A stretch of 64,000 nt of DNA from Pseudomonas purpurea (lineage in GTDB: Bacteria > Pseudomonadota > Gammaproteobacteria > Pseudomonadales > Pseudomonadaceae): NCBI RefSeq assembly GCF_039908635.1, contig NZ_CP150918.1:3405001-3469000 (forward strand). Direction: 5' to 3'. The notes under the pieces were generated by a model. It ran no database searches, was not told the DNA's origin, and saw only the letters and a program-made list of their open reading frames with translations. Within the stretch, counting starts at the first letter, position 1. The number at the start of each line of letters is the position of its first letter. Below, one piece after another: positions 1 to 9,097 of the stretch. A program made the translations under genes and the position numbers.

Positions 1-639
1 CGCTGCCGATTGTTCGAAGATCTTGCCGCCCAGGCCGATGATGGCCGAGGCTTCACCGAGTGCCAGGTTCAACGGGTGGATGTGGCCGCCCTGCATGTCC
101 AGCAGGCCGCCGACGTAGTTGTCACAACCCACTTCACGCTTGATCTCTGCCGCGTCGAGCATTTTCAGATTTTTGTTGCCGTAACGCTCCCAACTGCTTT
201 TCTGCTCGGCCAGGCCTTTGAGCTGCTTTTTGTTCAGCGCGGCGAATATGCCGCCGGGGCGGTAGTCGCACTGGATGTCGTAGTGCTGGATGCGCTGACG
301 GATAATGTCGGCACCTTCGAAGATCATGCTGCCGAGGATTTCCGCAGTCTTTTCGCCGTAGCGCTGTTCGATGACATCGACATCGCGACTGTAGGAGTTG
401 ACCAGTTGCCCGCCGTTACGACCGCTGGCGCCGAAACCGACTTTAGCGGCTTCAAGCACCGTCACGCGGTAGCCCGCCTCGGCGAGGAACAACGCCGAGG
501 ACAAACCGGTGTAACCGGCGCCGATCACGCACACATCGCATTCCACCAACTCTTCAAGCACCGGGAAGTCGCCGGTGTGGTTACGGGTCGCGGCGTAGTA
601 GCTGTCTACATGATTTTGTTTAACAGAGCTTTGCGTCAT
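1..639 (-). CDS. puuB: gamma-glutamylputrescine oxidoreductase, FAD-dependent (C-terminus outside window)
   Basis: This is the N-terminal ~213 residues of a DAO-family flavoprotein; the gene runs off the left edge. The start at 639 follows a clear GGAG. The N-terminal region ends in a dinucleotide-binding motif (VIGAGYTGLSSALFLAE, about residues 34-50), followed by an ASGRNGGQ segment typical of PuuB/OrdL oxidoreductases. In the Puu pathway PuuB oxidises gamma-glutamyl-putrescine to gamma-glutamyl-aminobutyraldehyde in the cytoplasm. It lies 52 bp downstream of a PuuC-like dehydrogenase and then a PuuA-like ligase on the same strand, which supports this over other amino-acid oxidases. Exact polyamine specificity is inferred. 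Confidence 0.85.
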   Translation of the reverse strand, partial: MTQSSVKQNHVDSYYAATRNHTGDFPVLEELVECDVCVIGAGYTGLSSALFLAEAGYRVTVLEAAKVGFGASGRNGGQLVNSYSRDVDVIEQRYGEKTAEILGSMIFEGADIIRQRIQHYDIQCDYRPGGIFAALNKKQLKGLAEQKSSWERYGNKNLKMLDAAEIKREVGCDNYVGGLLDMQGGHIHPLNLALGEASAIIGLGGKIFEQSAA

Positions 640-691
640 AAATTTCTCCGAGGGCCACCGGCACACGCCCGTGGCCGCCGTTGTAGAAGGG

Positions 692-2182
692 TTAGAGCTT
701 GATCCAGGTCGCCTTGAGTTCGGTGTACTTGTCGAACGCATGCAGCGATTTGTCCCGACCGTTACCCGACTGCTTGAACCCGCCGAACGGCGCGGTCATG
801 TCGCCGCCGTCGTATTGGTTGACCCACACGCTGCCAGCGCGCAAGCCGCGAGCGAAGGTGTGGGCCTTGCTCAGGTTGCGGGTCCACACACCGGCGGCCA
901 AACCGAAGATGCTGTCGTTGGCAATCGCCAGCGCTTCTTCCTCGGTATCGAAGGTGATCAGCGACAGCACCGGACCGAAAATTTCTTCCCGGGCGATGGC
1001 CATGGCATTGGTCACGCCGTCGAAAATCGCCGGGTCCACGTACAGGCCACCGGTGTCTTCAAGGGTGCGGCTGCCGCCCGCAATCAGGTGCGCGCCCTGC
1101 TGTTTGCCGACCTCGATGTAGCGCAAGACCGAATCCAGTTGACGCTGATCGACCACCGCACCGACGGTGGTTGCCGGGTCCAGGGCATGCCCCGGCTTCC
1201 AGGCTTGCAGCGCTTCCACCAACAGCGGAATGAACTGCTCGCGAATCGAGCGCTCCACCAGCAATCGCGAACCTGCGGTGCAGACTTCGCCCTGGTTGAA
1301 GGCAATCGCACTGGCCGCCGCTTGTGCTGCCGCACGCAAATCCGGCGCGTCGGCAAACACCACGTTCGGGCTCTTCCCCCCGGCTTCGAGCCAAACGCGT
1401 TTCAGGTTGCTTTGCCCGGCGTAGATCAGCAGTTGCTTGGCAATCGCGGTCGAGCCGGTGAAGGCCAGCACGTCGACGTCCATGTGCAACGCCAGCGCCT
1501 TGCCGACGGTGTGACCGAAGCCCGGCAGCACGTTGAACACACCTTTCGGGATGCCCGCCTCCAGCGCAAGTTGAGCGATACGAATGGCAGTCAGCGGTGA
1601 CTTTTCCGAAGGCTTGAGGATGAACGAGTTGCCGGCCGCGAGGGCCGGGGCGAACTTCCAACTGGCCATGATCAACGGGAAGTTCCACGGCACGATGGCC
1701 GCGACCACGCCTGCCGGTTCGCGGGTGATGAGGCCCAGTTGATCGTGCGGCGTGGCGGCGACTTCGTCGTAGATCTTGTCGATGGCTTCGGCACTCCAGC
1801 GGATCGCGTTGGCGGTCGCTGGAATATCGATGCTCATGGAGTCGCTGATGGGCTTGCCCATGTCGAGGGTTTCCAGCAGCGCCAGTTCTTCCTGGTTCGC
1901 CAGAATCAGATCGGCGAACCGAATCAGGATGCGCTTGCGCATCGCCGGAGCCTGTTTGGCCCAGACGCCGGAGTCGAATGCGTGTCGCGCGACGATCACC
2001 GCCGCGTTGGCGTCGGCTTCGTCGGTGCTGGCGACGTTCGCCAGGAAGCGACCGTCCACCGGGCTCGTGCATTCAAAGGTGTCGCCGCTGAGTGCCGCGC
2101 GGTATTGACCGTCAATGAATGCCCGGCCTTCGAGTGTCAAGGACTGGAAGCGTTGCTCCCAATCGCTGCGAGTGTTTGCCAT
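692..2182 (-). CDS. puuC: gamma-glutamyl-gamma-aminobutyraldehyde dehydrogenase (aldehyde dehydrogenase family)
   Basis: A 496-aa NAD(P)-dependent aldehyde dehydrogenase of full family length. The cofactor-loop motif PWNFPL, the catalytic-glutamate motif LEAGGKSP and the catalytic-cysteine motif FNQGEVCTAGSR are all present. It should oxidise gamma-glutamyl-aminobutyraldehyde (and probably related aminoaldehydes) to the gamma-glutamyl acid in putrescine breakdown. It sits between the PuuA-like ligase (75 bp upstream) and the PuuB-like oxidase (52 bp downstream), so the three are probably one operon. Many ALDHs look alike; the assignment rests mainly on this context. Confidence 0.88.
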   Translation of the reverse strand: MANTRSDWEQRFQSLTLEGRAFIDGQYRAALSGDTFECTSPVDGRFLANVASTDEADANAAVIVARHAFDSGVWAKQAPAMRKRILIRFADLILANQEELALLETLDMGKPISDSMSIDIPATANAIRWSAEAIDKIYDEVAATPHDQLGLITREPAGVVAAIVPWNFPLIMASWKFAPALAAGNSFILKPSEKSPLTAIRIAQLALEAGIPKGVFNVLPGFGHTVGKALALHMDVDVLAFTGSTAIAKQLLIYAGQSNLKRVWLEAGGKSPNVVFADAPDLRAAAQAAASAIAFNQGEVCTAGSRLLVERSIREQFIPLLVEALQAWKPGHALDPATTVGAVVDQRQLDSVLRYIEVGKQQGAHLIAGGSRTLEDTGGLYVDPAIFDGVTNAMAIAREEIFGPVLSLITFDTEEEALAIANDSIFGLAAGVWTRNLSKAHTFARGLRAGSVWVNQYDGGDMTAPFGGFKQSGNGRDKSLHAFDKYTELKATWIKL

Positions 2183-2257
2183 GGAAGTGACTCAACGCAG
2201 AGGAATAGTTGATTGGTCAGGTGGGTGCTCGGTTTGAGATCCAGCACCGTTGTCAGA

Positions 2258-3634
2258 TCAAACCGTGTGCAAATACCAGTTGTACTCAAGGTCCGAGATG
2301 GAGTTCTCGAACTCGGCCAGCTCGCTTTCCTTGCACGCCACGAACACGTCGATGTACATCGGGTCGATGTATTTGGCCATGACTTCGTTGTCGTCCAACT
2401 CGCGCAAGGCATCGCGCAGGTTGTTCGGCAGGCTCTGTTCGTTCTGCTCGTACGAGTTACCTTCGACCGGGGCGCCCGGCTCGATTTTGTTGGTCAGACC
2501 GTGGTGAATACCGGCCAGCACCGAGGCCATCAACAGGTACGGGTTGGCGTCCGCGCCAGCGACCCGGTGCTCAATGCGCACGGCGTCCGCTGCACCGGTC
2601 GGTACGCGCACCGCGACGGTACGGTTGTCGATGCCCCAGCACGGCGAGTTCGGTACGTAGAACTGCGCACCGAAACGCCGGTACGAGTTAACGTTCGGGC
2701 AAAGGAAGGCCATCTGCGCCGGCAGGGTCTCGAGCACGCCGCCAATGGCATGGCGCAGTGCGTCGTTCTGCTCGGGGTCTTCGCTGGCGAAGATGTTGTG
2801 GCCTTCTTTATCCAGGATCGAAATATGGACGTGCAAGCCGTTGCCCGCCTGCCCCGGATAAGGCTTGGCCATGAACGTGGTGTCCATCTCATGGTCGTAG
2901 GCGATGTTCTTCACCAGACGCTTGAGCAGGACCGCGTAGTCGCAGGCCTTGATCGGGTCGGAGACGTGATGCAGGTTCACTTCGAACTGTGCTGGTGCAC
3001 TTTCCTTGACGATGGCGTCTGCGGGAATGCCCTGCTCTTTTGCGCCTTCGAGAATGTCTTGCAGGCAGTCGACGTACTCGTCGAGGTCATCAATCAGGTA
3101 GACCTGAGTCGACATCGGACGCTTGCCGGAGATCGGCGAACGCGGCGACTGAGGGCGGCCGTTCACGTTGTCCTGATCGATCAGGTAGAACTCCAGTTCG
3201 AACGCGGCGCAAATAGTCAGGCCCAACGCATCGAATTTGCTCACCACCTGACGCAGCACTTCCCGTGGGTCGGCGAAGAACGGCTGGCCTTCGAGCTCGT
3301 GCATGGTCATCAGCAGTTGTGCGGTCGGGCGCTTCTGCCAGGGCTCGACGCAAAGCGTGCCGGGGATGGGGTAGCAGATGCGGTCGGCGTCACCGATGTC
3401 CAGTCCCAGGCCGGTGCTTTCCACGGTGGAGCCATTGATGTCCAGTGCAAACAGCGAGGCCGGAAGGTTGATGCCCTGTTCGTAGACCTTGTGCAGACTG
3501 GTGCGCTCGATGCGCTTGCCGCGCACCACGCCGTTCATGTCTGCAATCAGCAGGTCGACGTAGAGAATCTCGGGGTGTTTCTTAAGGAAAGCGTTCGCTT
3601 CGTTGAGCTGAACGGCACGCGGGGGGACCGACAT
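2258..3634 (-). CDS. puuA: gamma-glutamylputrescine synthetase (glutamine synthetase family)
   Basis: A 458-aa protein with the full glutamine-synthetase fold: an N-terminal beta-Grasp region and a C-terminal catalytic domain. Metal/substrate motifs visible are AAFELEFYLI (about residue 142), GNGLHVHIS and the NSYRRFG motif. PuuA/SpuI-type enzymes ligate glutamate to putrescine with ATP, the first step of the glutamylated polyamine route. It is the first gene of the minus-strand run and faces the polyamine importer genes across a ~750-bp gap. The start at 3634 is the first ATG of the frame. Which polyamine it prefers cannot be read from sequence. Confidence 0.87.
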   Translation of the reverse strand: MSVPPRAVQLNEANAFLKKHPEILYVDLLIADMNGVVRGKRIERTSLHKVYEQGINLPASLFALDINGSTVESTGLGLDIGDADRICYPIPGTLCVEPWQKRPTAQLLMTMHELEGQPFFADPREVLRQVVSKFDALGLTICAAFELEFYLIDQDNVNGRPQSPRSPISGKRPMSTQVYLIDDLDEYVDCLQDILEGAKEQGIPADAIVKESAPAQFEVNLHHVSDPIKACDYAVLLKRLVKNIAYDHEMDTTFMAKPYPGQAGNGLHVHISILDKEGHNIFASEDPEQNDALRHAIGGVLETLPAQMAFLCPNVNSYRRFGAQFYVPNSPCWGIDNRTVAVRVPTGAADAVRIEHRVAGADANPYLLMASVLAGIHHGLTNKIEPGAPVEGNSYEQNEQSLPNNLRDALRELDDNEVMAKYIDPMYIDVFVACKESELAEFENSISDLEYNWYLHTV

Positions 3635-3935
3635 GAGGCACCTATTGTGTTAATTATTATGTTCACAACCCTGTTGCGAGCCCAGTCAATCCGAAAGGCA
3701 AAGTGAAGTCAATAGCGAACATAGCGCGTTCATCGTCAAGTATTACGGTGTTTTTTGGCCCTGCTCGAAATACAAAGGGCCTGACAGGACCGCATATTCT
3801 GAACAGTCGACCAGCGGCGTTTAGAATTTTTTACATTGAAGTTGTTAAATAAAATCAACAACGCTAAGCTCTCGAAAAACCCGTCCAAGTGCGAACTTCG
3901 AGGTGATAAAAATGGCAATCAAGCCATTGATCGGC

Positions 3936-4300
3936 GCTGTTGCGTGCGCCACAACGATCGGTCAGCGCCCCCGCTCTGCGAGCCCGGACCAGTACCCGCG
4001 TGCTGTCCGCCGCGCTTGCGACATCATTGTTTTTCCGACCGGAGCCCGCAGGCCTGCACCTGTCACGGCAAACCCTGTCGCCCCTTCCCTGCTCCAGCAC
4101 TCTCCCTGCGCCTGGCGGCGCATGCCGGCCACAAGCGGCGCGTCGTAGCGTGCGGTGACCGGCGACGGGGCAACTCCCGCAACGCCCAGCTCACATCAAT
4201 CACTTGAACACCATTGCCCAAGGCAATGCGCACTCGTGCGCCAGCCGACCGGCACAACACCGTCACACGAGAACAACAAGCAACCTCAGGCAGCCAGGAT
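3936..4300 (+). pseudogene. possible decayed N-terminus of a TonB-dependent receptor (STN domain)
   Basis: In scattered frames this stretch reads like a signal peptide (TRVLSAALATSLFF) followed by a short STN-like segment (GLHLSRQTL, then around 4218-4250 something close to QGNALVRQPTG if one base is removed). The order matches the signal peptide plus STN start of FecA-type receptors. No single frame is open, so any such gene is destroyed. This is tentative pattern recognition by eye. Confidence 0.25.
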
Positions 4301-4345
4301 GGCGGCGCCGAACAGACCCGCCCGGCGCGGGTTTCAACCACTTAA

Positions 4346-4366
4346 GTCAGGCCCCATTGGCCTGAC
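4346..4366 (+). promoter_or_regulatory. perfect inverted repeat just upstream of potG
   Basis: GTCAGGCC and GGCCTGAC form an 8-bp perfect stem around a 5-base CCATT loop, ending 24 bp before the potG start. It could be an operator, a leader hairpin or a relic terminator; no long T tract follows. Confidence 0.4.
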
Positions 4367-4390
4367 GAAAAACACCTTTGGGAGTTTCAC

Positions 4391-5533
4391 ATGGCAAACG
4401 CCTCCAGCACTTACAGGAAGGCTCTTGAAGGTAACCAGCAACCCGGGAAGGTGCTGGTGAGGGTCGACCGCGTCACCAAGAAGTTTGACGAAACCGTGGC
4501 CGTGGACGATGTGTCCCTGGACATCCATCAAGGCGAAATCTTTGCCCTGCTGGGCGGCTCAGGTTCCGGCAAATCGACCCTGCTGCGCATGCTGGCCGGC
4601 TTCGAACGGCCGACCGAGGGGCGAATCCTGCTCGATGGCGTGGACATCACCGACATGCCGCCCTACGAGCGGCCGATCAACATGATGTTCCAGTCCTACG
4701 CTTTGTTTCCGCACATGACGGTCGCGCAGAACATCGCTTTCGGCCTCAAGCAGGACAAGATCCCGTCTGCCGAGGTCGACGCCCGCGTGGCCGAGATGCT
4801 CAAACTGGTGCAGATGAGCCAGTACGCCAAGCGCAAGCCGCACCAGCTCTCCGGCGGTCAGCGTCAGCGTGTTGCGTTGGCCCGCTCGTTGGCCAAGCGC
4901 CCCAAGCTGTTGCTGCTCGACGAACCGATGGGCGCGCTGGATAAAAAACTGCGTTCGCAGATGCAGCTCGAATTGGTGGAGATCATCGAGCGGGTCGGCG
5001 TGACCTGCGTGATGGTGACTCACGACCAGGAAGAGGCCATGACCATGGCCGAGCGCATCGCGATCATGCACCTGGGCTGGATCGCCCAGATCGGCAGCCC
5101 GGTGGACATCTACGAAGCCCCGGTCAGCCGTCTGGTGTGTGAGTTCATCGGCAACGTCAACGCGTTCGACGGCACCGTCATCGAAGACCAGGAAAGCTAC
5201 GCCGTCATTCATTGCCCAGACCTCGATCAACACATTTACGTCGGTCACGGCGTCAGCACGTCGGTGCAGGACAAGTCGACGACCTACGCCATTCGCCCCG
5301 AGAAAATGCTGGTCACCACCGTCAAGCCCGAGACGCGCTACAACTGGTCCACGGGCAAGGTCCATGACATTGCGTACCTCGGCGGGCATTCGGTGTTTTA
5401 CGTGGAATTGCCGAGCGGCAAGATCGTGCAGTCGTTCATGGCCAACGCCGAACGCCGTGGCACGCGCCCGACCTGGGACGACAAGGTCTACGTCTGGTGG
5501 GAAGACGACAGCGGCGTGGTACTGCGCGCATGA
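4391..5533 (+). CDS. potG: polyamine ABC transporter ATP-binding protein
   Basis: A 380-aa ATPase with Walker A GGSGSGKST (about residue 55), Q-loop MFQSYALFPH, signature LSGGQRQR, Walker B LLLLDEP and H-loop VTHDQEE, then a C-terminal TOBE-like domain (about residues 260-380). Length and sequence match PotG/SpuF rather than a short ATPase. It energises uptake of putrescine or spermidine at the inner membrane. Its stop overlaps the potH start by ATGA. GGGAG lies before the start. The usual periplasmic binding protein is not encoded immediately upstream. Confidence 0.9.
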   Translation: MANASSTYRKALEGNQQPGKVLVRVDRVTKKFDETVAVDDVSLDIHQGEIFALLGGSGSGKSTLLRMLAGFERPTEGRILLDGVDITDMPPYERPINMMFQSYALFPHMTVAQNIAFGLKQDKIPSAEVDARVAEMLKLVQMSQYAKRKPHQLSGGQRQRVALARSLAKRPKLLLLDEPMGALDKKLRSQMQLELVEIIERVGVTCVMVTHDQEEAMTMAERIAIMHLGWIAQIGSPVDIYEAPVSRLVCEFIGNVNAFDGTVIEDQESYAVIHCPDLDQHIYVGHGVSTSVQDKSTTYAIRPEKMLVTTVKPETRYNWSTGKVHDIAYLGGHSVFYVELPSGKIVQSFMANAERRGTRPTWDDKVYVWWEDDSGVVLRA

Positions 5534-6444
5534 GAACCCTCAGCCAGCACTTTCAGCGTTTGATCCCCAGCGGGCGCAAGGTCGTCATCGGCATTCCATT
5601 TCTGTGGCTGTGCCTGTTCTTCATGCTGCCGTTCTTCCTGGTGATGAAGATCAGTTTCTCGGAAGCGGCCCTGGCCATTCCGCCCTACTCCGAAATCTAC
5701 GGCTACGCCGAGCAAAAGTTTCAGCTGCTGCTGAACCTCGGCAACTACGCCCTGCTGGTCGGTGACGAACTGTACATCGCTGCCTACCTGGGCTCGTTGA
5801 AGGTGGCATTGCTCAGTACCGCCATGTGCTTGCTGATCGGCTTTCCGATGTCCTACGCCATCTCCAGGGCCAATAAAGAAGCGCAGAACGTTTTGCTGCT
5901 GCTGATCATGATGCCGACCTGGACGGCGATTCTGATCCGCGTTTACGCGTGGATGGGCATCCTCAGCAACAACGGCTTGCTCAATGCCTTCCTGCTATGG
6001 ACCGGGTTGATTTCCAGCCCGATAGAAATCCTCAACACCAACACGGCCGTCTATATCGGCGTGGTGTACGCGTACCTGCCGTTCATGGTGCTGCCGCTGT
6101 ACGCCAACCTGGTCAAGCACGACGAAAGCCTGCTGGAGGCCGCCTCAGACTTGGGCTCAAGCACCTTCAACAGCTTCTGGAAAATCACCGTGCCGCTGGC
6201 CAAGAACGGCATCATCGCCGGCTGCATGCTGGTGTTCATTCCAGTGGTGGGCGAGTTCGTGATCCCGGAACTGCTGGGCGGTCCGGAAACCCTGATGATC
6301 GGCAAAGTGCTCTGGCAAGAGTTCTTCAACAACCGTGACTGGCCGGTGGCGTCTGCGTTGGCGGTGGTGATGCTGGCGATCCTGATCGTGCCGATTTTGC
6401 TCTTCAACCGCAGCCAGGCCAAAGAGATGGAGGGACGGGCATGA
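5530..6444 (+). CDS. potH: polyamine ABC transporter permease
   Basis: A 304-aa inner-membrane permease. It has six hydrophobic segments and the EAA loop (LLEAASDLGSSTFNSFWKI, about residues 203-221), which contacts the ATPase. The start at 5530 is chosen because its ATG overlaps the potG stop (ATGA); the frame is open further upstream but that start would lie inside potG. It pairs with the next gene to form the heterodimeric channel of a PotFGHI/SpuDEFGH-type importer. Confidence 0.9.
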   Translation: MRTLSQHFQRLIPSGRKVVIGIPFLWLCLFFMLPFFLVMKISFSEAALAIPPYSEIYGYAEQKFQLLLNLGNYALLVGDELYIAAYLGSLKVALLSTAMCLLIGFPMSYAISRANKEAQNVLLLLIMMPTWTAILIRVYAWMGILSNNGLLNAFLLWTGLISSPIEILNTNTAVYIGVVYAYLPFMVLPLYANLVKHDESLLEAASDLGSSTFNSFWKITVPLAKNGIIAGCMLVFIPVVGEFVIPELLGGPETLMIGKVLWQEFFNNRDWPVASALAVVMLAILIVPILLFNRSQAKEMEGRA

Positions 6445-7325
6445 ACCGTTTCGGGTTTTCAAGATTGATGCTGGTGTTCGGCCTGTTGTTCATTTACTTG
6501 CCGATGCTGATCCTGGTGATTTACTCGTTCAACGCCTCGAAACTGGTGACGGTCTGGGGCGGCTGGTCGGTGAAGTGGTACGTCGGCCTGCTGGATAACA
6601 CCCAACTGATGGGCTCGGTGGTGCGCTCCCTGGAAATCGCCTGCTACACCGCGATTGCCGCGGTAGCGCTGGGCACCCTGGCCGCGTTCGTGCTGACCCG
6701 TGTCACCCGCTTCAAGGGGCGCACGCTGTTCGGTGGCCTGGTGACCGCGCCGCTGGTGATGCCGGAAGTGATCACCGGTCTGTCGCTGTTGCTGCTGTTC
6801 GTGGCCATGGCACAGATGATCGGCTGGCCGCAGGAACGTGGCATCGTCACGATCTGGATCGCCCACACCACGTTCTGCGCCGCGTATGTCGCAGTGGTGG
6901 TTTCAGCACGTTTGCGTGAGCTGGACCTGTCCATCGAAGAAGCCGCCATGGACCTTGGCGCCCGTCCACTGAAAGTGTTTTTCCTGATCACCATACCGAT
7001 GATCGCGCCATCGCTGGCGGCGGGCGGCATGATGTCGTTTGCCCTGTCGCTGGATGACCTGGTGCTGGCGAGTTTCGTGTCGGGGCCAGGTTCCACGACC
7101 TTGCCGATGGAAGTGTTCTCGGCGGTGCGCCTGGGCGTGAAGCCCGAGATCAATGCGGTGGCCAGCCTGATTCTGCTGGCAGTGTCGCTGGTCACCTTCA
7201 TGGTCTGGTACTTCAGCCGCAAGGCCGAAGCCAACCGCAAGCGCGCCATTCAGGAAGCCATGGAACAGACGGCCAACGAGTCCTGGAAACAACCCGCACC
7301 CCGCGTAATGGAAGCGACGGCCTAG
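6441..7325 (+). CDS. potI: polyamine ABC transporter permease
   Basis: A 294-aa permease overlapping potH by four bases (ATGA), so the two are translationally coupled. Six membrane segments and the EAA motif (IEEAAMDLGARPLKVFFLI) are visible. It is the second channel subunit of the polyamine importer. The C-terminal tail after the last helix is long and hydrophilic (KAEANRKRA onward). A terminator-like hairpin follows at 7366. Confidence 0.9.
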   Translation: MNRFGFSRLMLVFGLLFIYLPMLILVIYSFNASKLVTVWGGWSVKWYVGLLDNTQLMGSVVRSLEIACYTAIAAVALGTLAAFVLTRVTRFKGRTLFGGLVTAPLVMPEVITGLSLLLLFVAMAQMIGWPQERGIVTIWIAHTTFCAAYVAVVVSARLRELDLSIEEAAMDLGARPLKVFFLITIPMIAPSLAAGGMMSFALSLDDLVLASFVSGPGSTTLPMEVFSAVRLGVKPEINAVASLILLAVSLVTFMVWYFSRKAEANRKRAIQEAMEQTANESWKQPAPRVMEATA

Positions 7326-7365
7326 GCCGTCGCAGCTCTGCACTTCCTCGGTTTGGGTGATTTTT

Positions 7366-7386
7366 GGCGCCTGCGGGCGCTTTTTT
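7366..7386 (+). terminator. intrinsic terminator after potGHI
   Basis: GCGCC/GGCGC stem with a TGCG loop followed directly by six T residues, 40 bp after the potI stop. Confidence 0.7.
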
Positions 7387-7612
7387 GCTTTGGGCTCGCG
7401 CCGAAGGTCAGATGCAACAGCTCTGCCCCCCTGCATTCGCACCCAGAAGATCAGTGGTCATACACGGGCACCGGACGCCTGCTATGCCTTCCCATGGGAG
7501 CGTTCATTTTGGCAGCCCGGACTGGGGGCTGGAATCAGATGCGTGGAGTCGGTCGCAGCGCCAGTCGGTTTTGCGAACAGAAAAACTGGCGGTCTCGACC
7601 AGGAGGTGAAAG

Positions 7613-7894
7613 ATGCTTTTCATTGTCAGTTGGTCAATCAGCCCCGAACGTCGTAACAGTGCTATCGAGCGCTTTCTCAAGACAGGTGCGGTTCCACCGG
7701 CAGGCGTAACCATGCTGGGACGCTGGCATGCCGTGGGCCGCATGACCGGTTTTGGCGTCGCAGAGGCCAGCGATATCACTCAGATCCAGAAGTGGGTGCT
7801 TGACTGGAGTGACCTCATGAACATGGAAGTCTACCCCGCATTGACCGACGAACAAGCCGCGCCGCTCCTGGCCGCCGCGCTCGGCCAACACTAG
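7613..7894 (+). CDS. DUF3303 domain protein
   Basis: A 93-aa cytoplasmic protein beginning MLFIVSWSISPERR, with the GVTMLGRWHAVG segment characteristic of the DUF3303 family; the family has a ferredoxin-like ABM fold and no firmly established function. A near-perfect Shine-Dalgarno (AGGAGGTG) precedes the start. It stands alone between the potI terminator and a bidirectional terminator shared with ampR. Confidence 0.8.
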   Translation: MLFIVSWSISPERRNSAIERFLKTGAVPPAGVTMLGRWHAVGRMTGFGVAEASDITQIQKWVLDWSDLMNMEVYPALTDEQAAPLLAAALGQH

Positions 7895-7918
7895 TTCGCG
7901 CCCGAAAAGCCGCGAAGC

Positions 7919-7956
7919 AAAAGGCAGGGAGTCATTACGGCTCATCTGCCTTTTTT
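7919..7956. terminator. bidirectional terminator between DUF3303 gene and ampR
   Basis: AAGGCAG (7921) pairs with CTGCCTT (7946), flanked by A-rich and T-rich tracts, placed between two convergent genes. Confidence 0.6.
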
Positions 7957-7963
7957 ACCTCCC

Positions 7964-8848
7964 TCAGACGTTCCTCGGCTGCACCGCGCCCTCCAGCCAA
8001 CGCTTGAACGCCGTCATGGCTGAAGTTTCGGCCCGTGATTGCAGACGCGTCAGCCAGTAGCTTCCGGTGATGATGCCGATGTCGAAAGGCTGCTCAACGG
8101 CGCCACTCTCCAATTGCCGACAGAACATCATTGCAGGCACCAGGGCTACGCCTGCGCCTTGAAGCGCGGCTTCCATCATGGCCAGCGAGGAATCGAAGAC
8201 GATGCTGCGGGGGGCCAGGTTATTACTTGCAAGGCCGGCAGCCTGAAACCACTCGGGCCATTCGTCAGATCGGTAGGAACGCAGCAGCGTTTGCTTCAAC
8301 ACGTCGGCCGGTGCGTGCAGTTGCTGCGCAATCCGTGGGACACACAGGACTGACAGCGGCGCGTCCAGCAGGCGAGTCGCCTCAATGCCGTGCCATGCTC
8401 CCGCACCAAACCGGATCGCGTAGTCGAGCCCTTCGGCGGCCACATCCACGCGGTTGTTGTTCGTCGAGAGCCGCAGATCAATCAAGGGATGCCTGGCCTG
8501 AAAATCTGCCAGGCGCGGCAACAGCCAGCCCACCGCGAACGTCCCCACGGCACCCACGGTGAGCACTTCCCGAGAGTGCCCACCCTCGAAGCGCTCCAGC
8601 GCCTGCGCTATCCGGTCAAAAGATTCGACCAGCACCGGCAGCAAAATTTCGCCTTCACTGGTCAGCATCAAACCTCGCGGCAAGCGCTTGAACAGCGTCA
8701 CGTTCAACTGGCTCTCGAGCCCTTTCACCTGATGGCTTACGGCGGCCTGCGTGACACACAGTTCAACCGCCGCCCGGGTAAAACTCAAATGGCGCGCAGA
8801 AGCCTCAAAGGCGCGCAAGGCATTCAGCGGCAGATGAGGTCGAATCAT
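7964..8848 (-). CDS. ampR: LysR-type regulator of beta-lactamase
   Basis: A 294-aa LysR protein. The N-terminal HTH (residues ~8-66; SFTRAAVELCVTQAAVSHQV) and the effector domain closely resemble Pseudomonas AmpR, including GAVGTFAVGWLLPRL and the C-terminal TGSYWLTRLQSR. AmpR senses muropeptides derived from peptidoglycan recycling and activates ampC. It is divergent from a class C beta-lactamase gene 249 bp away, the classical arrangement. Identification is by motif recognition and context, both strong. Confidence 0.92.
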   Translation of the reverse strand: MIRPHLPLNALRAFEASARHLSFTRAAVELCVTQAAVSHQVKGLESQLNVTLFKRLPRGLMLTSEGEILLPVLVESFDRIAQALERFEGGHSREVLTVGAVGTFAVGWLLPRLADFQARHPLIDLRLSTNNNRVDVAAEGLDYAIRFGAGAWHGIEATRLLDAPLSVLCVPRIAQQLHAPADVLKQTLLRSYRSDEWPEWFQAAGLASNNLAPRSIVFDSSLAMMEAALQGAGVALVPAMMFCRQLESGAVEQPFDIGIITGSYWLTRLQSRAETSAMTAFKRWLEGAVQPRNV

Positions 8849-8894
8849 CCTTAACTCCCAAGTTTTTCTAATGGCTCATCTGTAATATCGTCGT

Positions 8895-8923
8895 TTGCCG
8901 ATTGTCCGCGAACTGCCTAGATT
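8895..8923 (+). promoter_or_regulatory. candidate ampC promoter in ampR-ampC spacer
   Basis: TTGCCG (8895-8900), a 17-bp spacer and TAGATT (8918-8923) form a plausible sigma-70 promoter reading toward ampC. It implies an unusually long leader of about 170 nt. AmpR should bind near this point in the 249-bp spacer; I did not fix an operator with confidence. Confidence 0.45.
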
Positions 8924-9097
8924 TAGCTCGCCTGCGAAGGCCCGGACAACCGTTGCCAACAAACAGGCCCGTCAGTGGCCGCACACTCTGGCACTCGCAC
9001 CGACGCGAAAGCGCTGGGTTACCGCAACCGGCCGCGCAGGAGTCTGCACGGAGTCCGGCGGTTAAAACAATGAAGTTTCAGGAGTAGCGGATCAATC

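Larger units (their letters stand above)
3635..4390. other. divergent spacer puuA/potG with decayed sequence
   Basis: This 756-bp spacer separates the two divergent polyamine operons and should hold both promoters. No intact gene was found. An ATG at 3913 has a strong Shine-Dalgarno (GAGGTGAT) and begins MAIKPLIGAVACATTIG but then turns into arginine/proline-rich, non-protein-like sequence. A periplasmic binding-protein gene commonly sits beside potGHI-type genes and none is present here. Confidence 0.6.

Noticed and set aside
671..1600. Plus-strand frame opposite the aldehyde dehydrogenase
   Set aside because: Shadow of the real gene on the other strand; composition and lack of signals do not support it.
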